In this document: positions 1 to 9,150 of the stretch, piece after piece
Layout of the letters: every line of letters starts with the position of its first letter
How positions within the stretch are numbered: position 1 is the stretch's first letter
Source of the DNA: Colletes latitarsis
Taxonomy: Eukaryota; Arthropoda; Insecta; Hymenoptera; Colletidae
Length of the DNA: 64,000 nt
Assembly (NCBI RefSeq): GCF_051014445.1
Contig: NW_027488366.1
Span: forward strand, 26,182,001-26,246,000
Direction of reading: 5' to 3'
Program-made: the position numbers and the translations under genes
Notes under the pieces: generated by a model
Seen by the model: the letters and a program-made list of their open reading frames with translations, nothing else
The model's database searches: none
Told to the model about the DNA's origin: nothing

Positions 1-120
1 AAGTATGAGAAATATGCGAAAGTATGAGCCTGACGAGGGCAAATCCTGGACCTAACCCAGACCTAACATACGTTATCCTCTAGAATATTTATCAAGACCT
101 GGTTTAATCGACTGTTTCAG

Positions 121-132
121 TGTGGTACCACA
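121..132. other. 12-bp palindrome carried by most monomers (KpnI-type core)
   Basis: TGTGGTACCACA is its own reverse complement and occurs in most monomers; this is the first copy in the window. Variants break the symmetry: TGTGGTCCCACA in many type C monomers, TGTTGTACTTCA in one type A lineage, and GTAGGCCCCACA (2 bases short) near 40696, 43510 and 45094. A palindrome at a fixed monomer position could be a dimeric protein site or a hairpin seed, but nothing in the sequence identifies a binding protein. Confidence 0.8.
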
Positions 133-3100
133 TTACTATGTGATCCAAACCAGAAAATAACCCAGGATCTGTTCAACGGGTATGTGAAGTGTGCGAAAGT
201 ATGAGTCTGATGAGGGCAAATCCCAGACCTATCCCAGACCTAACTTGCGTTATCCTCTAAAATATTGATCGAAACCAGGTTTAATCGACTGTTTCAGTGT
301 GGTACCACATTACTACGTGATCCAAACCAGAAAATTACCCAGGATCAGTTCAACAAGTATGTGAAAAACGCGAAAGTATGAGCCTGATGAGGGCGAATCC
401 CACACCTATCCCAGACCTAACATGCGTTATCCTCTAAAATAGTGATCGAAACGAGGTTTAATTGACTGTTTCAGCGTGGTACCACATTACTACGTGATGC
501 AATCCAGAAAAAGCCCAGGATCTAGCCATCAAGTATGAGAAATATGCGAAAGAATGAGCCTGATGAGAGCTAATCCCAGACCTAAACCAGACCTAACATG
601 CGTTATCCTCTAAAATATTTATCAAGACCAGGTTTAATTGATTTTTTCAGTGTGGTCCCACATTACTACGTGATCCAAACCAGAGAAAACCCAGGATCCG
701 TTCAACAAGTGTGTGAAGAATGCGAAAGTATGAGTCTGATGAGTGAAAATCCCAGGCCTAACCTAGACCTAACATGCGTTATCCTCAAAAATATTGATCG
801 AAACCTGGTTTAATCGACTGTTTCAGTGTGGTACCACATTACTATGTGATCCAAACCAGAAAATAACCCAGGATCAGTTCAACAAGTATGTGAAAAACGC
901 GAAAGTATGAGCCTGATGAGGGCGAATCCCACACCTATCCCAGACCTAACATGCGTTTTCCTCTAAAATAGTGATCGAAACCAGGTTTAATTGACTGTTT
1001 CAGCGTGGTACCACATTACTACGTGATACAATCCAGAAATAGCCCAGGATCTAGTCATGAAGTATGAGAAATATGCGAAAGTATGAGCCTGATGAGGGCA
1101 AATCCTAGACCTAACCCAAACCTAACATGCGTTATCCTCTAAAATATTGATCGAAACCAGGTTTAATGGACTGCTTCAGTGTGGTACCACTTCACTACGT
1201 GATCCAAAGCTGAAAGAACCCTCGATCAGGCCAACATGTATGTTAAAACTGCGAAAGTATGAGTCTGATGAGTGAAAATCCCCGGCCAAACCTAGACCTA
1301 ACATGCGTTATCCTCAAAAATATTGATCGAAACCAGGTTTAATTGACCGTTTCAGTGTGGTACCACATTACTACGTGAACCAAACCAGAAAAAACCCAGG
1401 ATCCGTTCAACAAGTATGTGAAGAATGCGAAAGTATGAGCCTGATGAGGGTAAATCCCAGAACTATCCGAGACCTAACTTGCGTTATCCAGTAAAATATT
1501 GATCGAAACCAGGTTTAATCGACTGTTTCAGTGTGGTACCACTTCACTACGTGATCCAAACCAGAAAAACCCCAGGATCAGTTCAACAAGTATGTGAAAA
1601 ACGCGAAAGTATGAGCCTGATGAGGGCGAATCCCAGACCTATCCCAGACCTAACTTGCGTTGTCCTCTAAAATATTGATGGAAAACAGGTTTAATTGACT
1701 GTTTCAGTGTTGTACTTCATTACTACGTGATGCAATCCAGAAAAAGCCCAGGATCTAGCCATCAAGTATGAGAAATATGCGAAAGAATGAGCCTGAAGAG
1801 AGCAAATCCCAGACCTAACCTAGACCTAACATGAATTATTCTCTAGAATATTGTTCGAAACCAGGTTTTATGGACTGTTTCAGTGTGGTACCACATTACT
1901 ACGTGATCCAAACAAGAAAAAACCCAGGATCTGTTCAACAAGTATGTGAAAAATGCGAAAGTATGACCCTGATGAGGGCAAATCCCAGACCTATCCCAGA
2001 CATAACTTGCGTTGTCCTCTAAAATATTGATGGAAACCAGATTCCATTGACTGTTTCAGTGTGGTACTACATTACTACGTGATGCAATCCAGAAAAAGCC
2101 CAAGATCTAGCCATCAAGTATGAGAAATACGCGAAAGAATGAGCCTGATGAGAGCAAATCCCAGACCTAACCTAGACCTAACATGAATTATTCTCTAAAC
2201 TATTGATCGAAACCAGGTTTAATGGACTGTTTCAGTGTGGTACCACATTGCTACGTGATCCAAACCAGAAAAAGCCCAGGATCAGTTCAACAAGTATGTG
2301 AAAAACGCGAAAGTATGAGCCTGATGAGGGCGAATCCCAGACCTATCCCAGACCTTACTTGCGTTATCCTCTAAAATATTGATCGAAACCAGGATTAATT
2401 GACTGTTTCAGCGTGGTACCACATTACTACGTGATACAATCCAGAAACAGCCCAGGATCTAGCCATGAAGTATGAGAAATATGCGAATGTATGAGCCTGA
2501 TGAGGGCAAATCCTAGACCTAACCCAAACCTAACATGCGTTATCCTCAAAAATATTGATCGAAACCAGGTTTAATCGACTGTTTCAGTGTGGTACCACAT
2601 TGCTACGTGATCCAAACCAGAAAAAGCCCAGGATCAGTTCAACAAGTATGTGAAAAACGCGAAAGTATGAGCCTGATGAGGGTAAATTCCAGAACTATCC
2701 CAGACCAAACTTGCGTTATCCTCTAAAATATTTATCAAGACCAGGTTCATTTGATTGTTTCAGTGTGGTCCCACATTACTGCGTGATCCAAACCAGAAAA
2801 AACCCAGGATCCGTTCAACAAGTATGTGAAGAATGCGAAAGTATGAGTCTGATGAGTGAAAATCCCAGACCTAACCTGGACCAAACTTGCGTTATCCTCA
2901 AAAATATTGATCGTAACCTGGTTTAATCGACTGTTTCAGAGTGGTACTACATTACTACGTGACCCAAACCAGAAAAAACCCAGGATCTGTTCAACAAGTA
3001 TGTGAAAAACGCGAAAGTATGAGCCTGATGAGGGCAAATCCCAGACCTATCACAGACCAAACTTGCGTTATCCTCTAAAATATTGATCGAAACCAGGTTT

Positions 3101-6100
3101 AATCGACTTCTTCAGTGTGGTACCACATTGCTACGTGATCCAAACCAGAAAAAACCCAGGATCAGCTCAACAAGTATGTGAAAAACGCGAAAGTATGAGC
3201 CTGATGAGGGCGAATCCCAGACCTATCCCAGACCAAACATGCGTTATCCTCTAAAATATTGATCGAAACCAGGATTAATTGACTGTTTCAGCGTGGTACC
3301 ATATTACTACGTGATACAATCCAGAAACAGCCCAGGATCTAGCCATGAAGTATGAGAAATATGCGAAAGTATGAGCCTGATGAGGGCAAATCCTAGACCT
3401 AACCCAAACCTAACATGCGTTATCCTCTAAAATATTGATCGAAACCAGGTTTAATGGACTGCTTCAGTGTGGTACCACTTCACTACGTGATCCAAAGCAG
3501 AAAAAACCCTCGATCAGGCCAACGTGTATGTTAAAACTGCGAAAGTATGAGTCTGATGAGTGAAAATCCCCGGCCTAACCTAGACCTAACATGCGTTATC
3601 CTCAAAAATATTGATCGAAACCAGGTTTAATTGACCGTTTCAGTGTGGTACCACATTACTACGTGATCCAAACCAGAAAAAACCCAGGATCAGTTCAACA
3701 AGTATGTGAAGAACGCGAAAGTATGGGGCTGATGAGAGCAAATCCCAGGCCTAACCTAGACCTAACGTGTCCTCTAAAATATTGATGGAAACCATGTTTA
3801 ATTGACTGTTTCAGTGATGTACTTCATTACTACGTGATGCAATCCAGAAAAAGCCCAGGATCTAGCCATGAAGTATGAGAAATATGCGAAAGAATGAGCC
3901 AGATGAGAGCAAATCCCAGACCTAACCCAGACCGAACATAAATTATTCTCTAAAATATTGATCGAAACCAGGTTAAATTGACTGTTTCAGTGTGGTACCA
4001 CATTACTACGTGATCCAATCCAGAGATAGCCCAGGATCCAGCCATGAAGTATGAGAAATATGCGAAAGTATGAGCCTGATGAGGGCAAATCCTAGACCTA
4101 ACCCAGACCTAACATGCGTTATCCTCTAAAATATTTATCAAGACCAGGTTTAATTGATTGTTTCAGTGTGGTACCACATTACTACGTGATCCACACCAGA
4201 AAAAACTCAAGACCCGCTCAACAAGTATGTGAAAAACGCGAAAGTATGAGCCTGATGAGGGCAAATCCCAGACCTATCCCAGACAGAACTTGCGTTATCC
4301 TCTAAAATATTGATCGAAACCAGGTTGAATTGACTGTTTTAGTGTGGTACCACATTACTACGTGATCCAAAGCAGAAAAAACCCTGGATTGGGTCAACAT
4401 GTATGTTAAAACTGCGAAAGTTTGACCCTGATGAGGCCAAATCCCAGGCCGAACCTAGACCTAACATGCGTTATCCTCTAAAATATTGATCGAAACCAGG
4501 TTTAGTGGTCTGTTTCAGTGTGGTACCACATTACTACGTGATCCAAACCAGAAAAAACCCCGGATCTGTTCAACATGTATGTGAAAACCGCGAAAGTATG
4601 AGCCTCATGAGGGCGAATCCCAGACCTATCCCAGACCTAACTTGCGGTATCCTCTAAAATATTGATCGAAACCAGGTTTAATTGACTGTTTCGGTGTGGT
4701 ACCACATTACTACGTGATCCAAACCAGTAAAAACCCAGGATCCGTTCAACAAGTATGTGAAAAACGCGAAAGTATGGGCCTGATGAGGGCGAATCCCAGA
4801 CCTATCCCAGACCTAACTTGCGTTGTCCTCTAAAATATTGATGGAAAACAGGTTTAATTGTCTGTTTCAGTGTTGTACTTCATTACTACGTGATGCAATC
4901 CAGAAAAAGCCCAGGATCTAGCCATCAAGTATGAGAAATATGCGAAAGAATGAGCCTGATGAGAGCAAATCCCAGACCTAACCTAGACCTAACATGAATT
5001 ATTCTCTAAAATATTGTTCGAAACCAGGTTTTATGGACTGTTTCAGTGTGGTACCACATTACTACGTGATCCAAACAAGAAAAAACCCAGGATCTGTTCA
5101 ACAAGTATGTGAAAAATGCGAAAGTATGACCCTGATGAGGGCAAATCCCAGACCTATCCCAGACATAACTTGCGTTGTCCTCTAAAATATTGATCGAAAC
5201 CAGGTTTAATTGACTGTTTCAGTGTGGTACCACATTACTACGTGATCCAAACCAGTAAAAACCCAGGATCCGTTCAACAAGTATGTGAAAAACGCGAAAG
5301 TATGGGCCTGATGAGGGCAGATCCCAGACCTATCCCAGACCTAACTTGCGTTGTCCTCTAAAATATTGATGGAAACCAGGTTTAATTGACTGTTTCAGTG
5401 TTGTACTTCATTACTACGTGATACAATCCAGAAAAAGCCCAGGATCTAGCCATCAAGTATGAGTAATATGCGAAAGAATGAGCCGGATGAGAGCAAATCC
5501 CAGACCTAACCTAGACCAAACATGAATTATTCCCTAAAATATTGATCGAAACCAGGTTTAATTGACTGTTTCAGTGTGGTCCCTCATTACTACGTGATCA
5601 AAACCAGAAAAAACCCAGGATCCGTTCAACAAGTATGTGAAGAATGCGAAAGTATGAGTCTGGTGAGTGAAAATCCCAGGCCTAACCTAGACCTAAGATG
5701 CGCTATTCTGAAAAATATTGATCGAAACCTGGTTAAATCGACGCTTTCAATGTGGTACCACATTACTATGTGATCCAAACCAGAAAATAACCCAGGATCT
5801 GTTCAAACGAGTATGTGAAGTGTGCGTAAGTATGAGTCTGATGAGGGCAAATCCCAGACCTATCCCAGACCTAACTTTCGTTATCCTTTAAAATATTGAT
5901 CGAAACCAGGTTTAATCGACTGTTTCAGTGTGGTACCACATTACTACGTGATCCAAACCAGAAAAAACCCAGGATCAGTTCAACAAGTATGTGAAAAAAG
6001 CGAAAGTATGAGCCTGATGAGGGCGAATCCCAGACCAATCCTAGACCTAACTTGCGTTATCCTCTAAGATATTGATCGAAACCAGGTTTAATTGACAGTT

Positions 6101-7221
6101 TCAGCGTGGTACCACATTACTACGTGATGCAATCCAGAAATAGCTCAGGATCTAGCCATGAAGTATTAGAAATATGCGAAAGTATGAGCCTGATGAGGGC
6201 AAATCCTAGACGTTACCCAGACCTAACATGCGTTATCCTCTAAAATATTTATCAAGACCAGGTTTAATTGAATGTTTCAGTGTGGTAACACGTTACTACG
6301 TGAACGAAACCAGAAAAAACCCAGGATCCGTTCAACAAGTATGTGAAGAATGCGAAAGTATGAGTCTGATGAGTGAAAATCCCAGGCCTAACCTAGACCT
6401 AACATGGGTTATGCTCAAAAATATTGATCGAAACCTGGTTTAATCGACTGTTTCAGTGTGGTACCACTTTACTACGTGATGCAATCCAGAAAAAGCCCAG
6501 GATCTAGCCATGAAGTATGTGAAAACCGCGAAAGTATGAGCCTGATGAGGGCGAATCCCAGACCTATCCCAGACCTAACTTGCGGTATCCTCTAAAATAT
6601 TGATCGAAACCAGGTTTCATTGACTGTTTCAGTGTGGTACCACATTACTACGTGATCCAAACCAATAAAAACCCAGGATCCGTTCAACAAGTATGTGAAG
6701 AATGCGAAAGTATGAGTCTGATGAGTGAAAATCCCAGGCCTAACCTAGACCTAACATGCGTTATGCTCAAAAATATTGATCGAAACCTGGTTTAATCGAC
6801 TATTTCAGTGTGGTACCACATTACTATGTGATCCAAACCAGAAAAAACCCAGGATCTGTTCAACGAGTATGTGATGTGAGCGAAAGTATGAGCCTGATGA
6901 GGGCGAATCCCAGGCCTAACCTAGACCTAACATGCGTTATCCTCAAAAATATTGATCGAAACCTGGTTTAATCGACTTTTTCAGTGTGGTACCACATTAC
7001 TATGTGATCCAAACCAGAAAATAACCCAGGATCAGTTCAACAAGTATGTGAAAGACGGGAAAGGATTAGCCTGATGAGGGCAAATCCTAGACGTAACCCA
7101 GACCTAACATACGTTATCCTCTAAAATATTTATCAAGACCAGGTTTAATTGAATGTTTCAGCGTGGTACCACATTACTACGTGATACAATCCAGAAATAG
7201 CCCAGGATCTAGCCATGAAGT

Positions 7222-8757
7222 ATGAGAAATATGCGAAAGTATGAGCCTGATGGAGGGGTGGCATTGGCAATATCCTTGGATATTGCCAATGCCTTTAACA
7301 CCCTCCCCTGGGAAGAGATAAGGAGGGGACTCGAATATCATCGAGTCCCCCCTTGTCTCAGGGCGGACGTCGGGGATTATCTCCGCGGCAGGTGGATCGA
7401 GTATCCGGGCCGGGATGGTGATATGCGGAGGGAGGTGTACTGCGGTGTTCCGCAGGGGTCGGTCCTCGGGCCACTCCTGTGGAACATCGCGTACGACTCG
7501 GTGTTGCGGGCCGGCCTCCCCGACGGCGTCAGCACGGTGTGTTATGCGGATGACACACTGGTGCTGGCCGTCGGGGCGCACTGGGGGAGGGCCATGCGTC
7601 GCGCGGAGGAGGGGTCGCAACGCGTCGTCGACCGGATCAGGGGGATGGGGATGACGGTGGCGGTCCATAAGACCGAGGTGATTGCGTTTCATTCACCTCG
7701 GCAGGATCCGCCACCCCCTCTGATCCGGGTGGGTGGGGCTGACATCGAGGTGAAGCCCCAGATCAGGTATCTGGGGCTGATCCTCGATAGCCACTGGCGT
7801 TTCGAGGAGCATTTCCGCTGCCTGGTCCCCCGGTTGGAAAGGATGGTTGCGGCTCTGGGCCGGATCCTGCCCAACCTGGGGGGCCCGGCGGGCCGAGTTC
7901 GTCGCCTCTATGTGGCAATGGTCCATTCGGTGGCCCTATACGGGGCCCCCGTCTGGGCGGACGACCTGGCTGCCTCCCGGCGCAGCATGACTATGCTGCG
8001 TCGGGTGCAGAGGCGCATGGCGCTCAGGGTCGTCCGCGGGTATCGGACCATGTCACATGAGGCGGCGACGGTTCTAGCGGGGATGCCGCCCATGGACCTG
8101 CTCGCGCGGTCGCACGCGGTGATGTACCGGCACCGCGTCGACCGTCGCGCGGGGGTGGGGGCGGTCCCGGGCGGGCAGGAACCTGCTTGGGGCGATTTGA
8201 AGCGCCAGGCCCGGCAGTCCGTGTTGCTCGCGTGGCAGGAGCGGCTGGCTCTGCCAACCGCGGGGCACCGGACTGTCGGGGCTGTTCGGCCACTCCTGAA
8301 GGAGTGGCTGGACAGAGGCCATGGCAGCCTCACCTACCGGCTGGCACAGGTATTTTCCGGGCATGGCAGCTTCGGAAGATACCTGTGCCGGATAGGGAAG
8401 GAGCCGACGGCGCGTTGCTGCCACTGCGACGCTGAGCAGGACACGGTGGATCATACCCTGGAGGTATGCCCCGCGTGGGAGGGGGAGCGCCGTGTCCTGG
8501 TCGGCGTCGTCGGGCGGGATGTCTCGCTGCCGGGCGTGGTGCGCGCCATGCTCGGCAGCGAGGAGAAGTGGAGGGCCGTGGCCTCCTTCTGCGAGAACGT
8601 AATGTTGCAGAAGGAGGCCGCGGGGAGGGAGCGCGAGCTTCAGCGGCGTGCTGAAGCTCGCGCCCGTGCGGTGGCCCGAGGTCGTCGCCCGGTCGCGAGG
8701 CGTCGCGGGCGGCCGCCTCGGCGTGGCGGATGGCCTAGGCTGGGAGGGGGGTCCTGA
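7222..8757 (+). CDS. LINE ORF2 fragment: reverse transcriptase plus C-terminal zinc knuckle (N-terminus missing)
   Basis: C-terminal part of a LINE ORF2 polyprotein, whose RT copies element RNA into DNA at a nicked target. The first 10 residues of this 511-residue frame are satellite (ATG at 7222); retroelement sequence starts within codon 11, so this is not a native start. Visible: RT motif A SLDIANAFNTLPW (residues 18-30, catalytic D20), motif B GVPQGSVLGP (75-84), motif C YADD (108-111, D110 and D111), a motif D-like stretch VAVHKTEVIAF (147-157), and YLGLILDS (183-190). A CCHC knuckle, C-x2-C-x8-H-x4-C, lies at 399-416, and the tail (465-505) is Arg-rich. All three catalytic aspartates are intact and there is no stop or frameshift. 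Missing are the endonuclease domain and the RT N-terminal motifs. The R1-like assignment comes from recalled family features, not a search. The message is dense in self-complementary arms. Confidence 0.92.
   Translation: MRNMRKYEPDGGVALAISLDIANAFNTLPWEEIRRGLEYHRVPPCLRADVGDYLRGRWIEYPGRDGDMRREVYCGVPQGSVLGPLLWNIAYDSVLRAGLPDGVSTVCYADDTLVLAVGAHWGRAMRRAEEGSQRVVDRIRGMGMTVAVHKTEVIAFHSPRQDPPPPLIRVGGADIEVKPQIRYLGLILDSHWRFEEHFRCLVPRLERMVAALGRILPNLGGPAGRVRRLYVAMVHSVALYGAPVWADDLAASRRSMTMLRRVQRRMALRVVRGYRTMSHEAATVLAGMPPMDLLARSHAVMYRHRVDRRAGVGAVPGGQEPAWGDLKRQARQSVLLAWQERLALPTAGHRTVGAVRPLLKEWLDRGHGSLTYRLAQVFSGHGSFGRYLCRIGKEPTARCCHCDAEQDTVDHTLEVCPAWEGERRVLVGVVGRDVSLPGVVRAMLGSEEKWRAVASFCENVMLQKEAAGRERELQRRAEARARAVARGRRPVARRRGRPPRRGGWPRLGGGS
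7236..7252 (+). repeat. left target-site duplication of the LINE
   Basis: AAAGTATGAGCCTGATG is the last satellite sequence before the GC-rich insert. It is identical to 9267-9283 after the poly(A) tail. The uninterrupted satellite reads GCGAAAGTATGAGCCTGATGAGGGC, written here as GCG + duplication + AGGGC, so the insert sits inside an otherwise normal monomer. Confidence 0.93.
7260..7293 (+). other. perfect 16-bp inverted repeat, 2-base loop, in RT motif A codons
   Basis: GGCATTGGCAATATCC (7260-7275) and GGATATTGCCAATGCC (7278-7293) are exact reverse complements separated by TT. The repeat encodes ALAISLDIANA, including catalytic D20. It lies 7 bases from the truncated 5' end of the element. 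Confidence 0.95.
7325..7350 (+). other. perfect 10-bp inverted repeat in RT coding sequence
   Basis: GGGGACTCGA (7325-7334) pairs exactly with TCGAGTCCCC (7341-7350); the loop is 6 bases. A smaller perfect hairpin, CTGCGG-TGTT-CCGCAG, follows at 7440-7455. Confidence 0.92.
7518..7576 (+). other. nested hairpin with the YADD codons in its loop
   Basis: Outer stem: CCCCGACGGC (7518-7527) with GCCGTCGGGG (7567-7576), perfect 10 bp. Inner stems: AGCAC (7531-7535) with GTGCT (7561-7565), and GTGTG (7537-7541) with CACAC (7554-7558). The apical loop 7542-7553 holds the codons for Y-A-D-D (7543-7554), the catalytic centre of the RT. Confidence 0.9.
7632..7728 (+). other. three-tier nested hairpin in RT coding sequence
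   Basis: Three concentric stems: 7632-7644 with 7716-7728 (13 bp, one G.U), GGTGGCGG 7656-7663 with CCGCCACC 7708-7715 (perfect 8 bp), and CCGAGGTGA 7673-7681 with TCACCTCGG 7693-7701 (perfect 9 bp). In total 30 pairs fall within 97 bases of open reading frame. Confidence 0.93.
7744..7788 (+). other. two-tier hairpin in RT coding sequence
   Basis: ATCGAGG (7744-7750) pairs with CCTCGAT (7782-7788), and GCCCCAGAT (7755-7763) with ATCTGGGGC (7769-7777). Both share one centre and are separated by a symmetric 4/4 internal loop; the terminal loop is CAGGT. Confidence 0.93.
7976..8005 (+). other. 13-bp hairpin in coding sequence, 4-base loop
   Basis: 7976-7988 pairs with 7993-8005; the core CGCAGCAT-GACT-ATGCTGCG is perfect and is extended by one G.U and four G-C pairs. 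A further perfect 8-bp hairpin, ACGCGGTG with CACCGCGT, lies at 8114-8138. Confidence 0.92.
8210..8280 (+). other. nested hairpin in coding sequence
   Basis: The outer stem 8210-8221 with 8269-8280 has 12 pairs including one G.U. An inner stem, TGGCAG (8233-8238) with CTGCCA (8251-8256), is near-concentric. Confidence 0.85.
8282..8315 (+). other. 16-bp hairpin in coding sequence, 2-base loop
   Basis: GCCACTCCT (8289-8297) and AGGAGTGGC (8300-8308) are exact reverse complements around GA. Pairing continues outward through 8282-8288 with 8309-8315, using two G.U pairs. It starts two bases after the preceding hairpin ends. Confidence 0.93.
8341..8391 (+). other. 19-bp hairpin in coding sequence
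   Basis: 8341-8359 pairs with 8373-8391 over 19 consecutive positions with only two G.U pairs; the loop is 13 bases. This is the longest uninterrupted stem I found in the element. Confidence 0.93.
8576..8623 (+). other. 18-bp hairpin in coding sequence
   Basis: GGCCTCCTTCTGC (8580-8592) and GCAGAAGGAGGCC (8607-8619) are exact reverse complements. Pairing extends to 8576-8593 with 8606-8623, with two G.U pairs and a 12-base loop. Confidence 0.94.
8631..8663 (+). other. perfect 14-bp inverted repeat in coding sequence
   Basis: GCGCGAGCTTCAGC (8631-8644) and GCTGAAGCTCGCGC (8650-8663) are exact reverse complements with a 5-base loop. It lies 8 bases after the 18-bp hairpin. A perfect 7-bp repeat, CGAGGCG with CGCCTCG, follows at 8696-8720. 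Confidence 0.94.
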
Positions 8758-8772
8758 GGGGACCCTCCTCCC
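8742..8772 (+). other. 13-bp hairpin with the ORF2 stop codon in its loop
   Basis: 8742-8754 pairs with 8760-8772 over 13 positions with one G.U. The five-base loop TGAGG begins with the stop codon TGA (8755-8757). The stem straddles the end of the reading frame and the start of the 3'UTR. A strong GC stem at a stop codon might affect termination or mark the 3' module, but that is inference. Confidence 0.92.
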
Positions 8773-8787
8773 GCCAGGCGGCGCCGG

Positions 8788-8832
8788 GTCGGACCGGTTG
8801 GGGGTAGGAGTGCCTCCCCCTACCGGTCCGAC
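8788..8832 (+). other. 3'UTR hairpin, 11 + 5 bp
   Basis: GTCGGACCGGT (8788-8798) pairs exactly with ACCGGTCCGAC (8822-8832). After one T-T mismatch, GGGGG (8800-8804) pairs with CCCCC (8816-8820). Confidence 0.92.
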
Positions 8833-8845
8833 GCAAGGGGAGGCA

Positions 8846-8889
8846 CCCTCGGCGGTCTGGTGCGGCCATGAACGCCCGGCCGCCGAGGG
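8846..8889 (+). other. 3'UTR hairpin, perfect 10-bp stem
   Basis: CCCTCGGCGG (8846-8855) pairs exactly with CCGCCGAGGG (8880-8889), and two more pairs (one G.U) extend inward. Confidence 0.92.
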
Positions 8890-8906
8890 GTGGAAACGGG
8901 GTCGCG

Positions 8907-8936
8907 GGCGGTTGCGAGTTGGGGCTCGCAGCCGCC
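8907..8936 (+). other. 3'UTR hairpin, 12 bp
   Basis: GGCGGTTGCGAG (8907-8918) pairs with CTCGCAGCCGCC (8925-8936); one G.U pair, 6-base loop. Confidence 0.92.
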
Positions 8937-8950
8937 ACTAAACGCGGCCC

Positions 8951-8995
8951 CGGGACGGATAGCGGCGGGATGGAGTGGCCCCGTCCCGCCGCTAT
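8951..8995 (+). other. 3'UTR hairpin with two mutually exclusive pairings
   Basis: ATAGCGGCGGGA (8959-8970) pairs exactly with TCCCGCCGCTAT (8984-8995), 12 bp. The alternative CGGGACGG (8951-8958) pairs exactly with CCGTCCCG (8981-8988), 8 bp. Both use 8984-8988, so only one can form at a time. Confidence 0.9.
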
Positions 8996-9010
8996 GAGGC
9001 AGTGTGTCTA

Positions 9011-9054
9011 CTGGGGGGACCGATTGTCCCCCCGGGGGATGGGCGCGAAAGCGC
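9011..9054 (+). other. two small 3'UTR hairpins, one with a GAAA tetraloop
   Basis: GGGGGGAC (9013-9020) pairs exactly with GTCCCCCC (9026-9033) and extends to 9011-9035. Next comes GCGC-GAAA-GCGC (9043-9054), a four-pair stem closed by a GNRA-type tetraloop. Confidence 0.85.
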
Positions 9055-9061
9055 GGGCACG

Positions 9062-9107
9062 GGGAGGATACCGGAAGAATGCTTCGAGCGATTCCCGGTA
9101 TCCTCCC
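9062..9107 (+). other. 3'UTR hairpin, perfect 13-bp stem
   Basis: GGGAGGATACCGG (9062-9074) and CCGGTATCCTCCC (9095-9107) are exact reverse complements with a 20-base loop. Confidence 0.93.
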
Positions 9108-9150
9108 AAAGCGTGCCGAAGGGTCACCGTGGGGTTTTTAGTGGGTAGGT

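Larger units (their letters stand above)
1..7252 (+). repeat. 176-bp satellite array, left segment
   Basis: About 41 head-to-tail monomers of 176 bp, all in one orientation. The period can be read directly from landmarks such as ATGCGTTATCC at 598 and 774. Each monomer carries, in order, the ATGCGTTATCC block, AAATATTGATCGAAACCAGG, a KpnI-type palindrome TGTGGTACCACA, CATTACTACGTGATCC, a run of A before CCCAGGATC, and GCGAAAGTATGAGCCTGATG. The array contains no gene: 176 is not a multiple of 3, so any frame shifts from monomer to monomer and only 60-90 codon frames survive. The first 1.5 kb repeats at 57125-58665, and 2711-3640 matches 45570-46500, so this segment belongs to the same higher-order family as the right end of the window. 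Confidence 0.97.

Noticed and set aside
598..813. Recurrent 60-91 residue open frames (MRYPLKYLSRPG..., MNYSLKYCSKPG...) on the + strand across the window
   Set aside because: Each starts at the same ATG in a 176-bp monomer and ends just inside the next. The similarity comes from the repeat, the frame shifts with every monomer, and neighbouring copies have stops. No evidence of coding.
7177..8454. Long open frames on the minus strand and in other plus frames of the retroelement (for example 7177-7692, 7908-8333, 8074-8454)
   Set aside because: They overlap the RT frame, whose motifs are unambiguous. High GC lowers stop frequency and produces shadow frames with biased composition.
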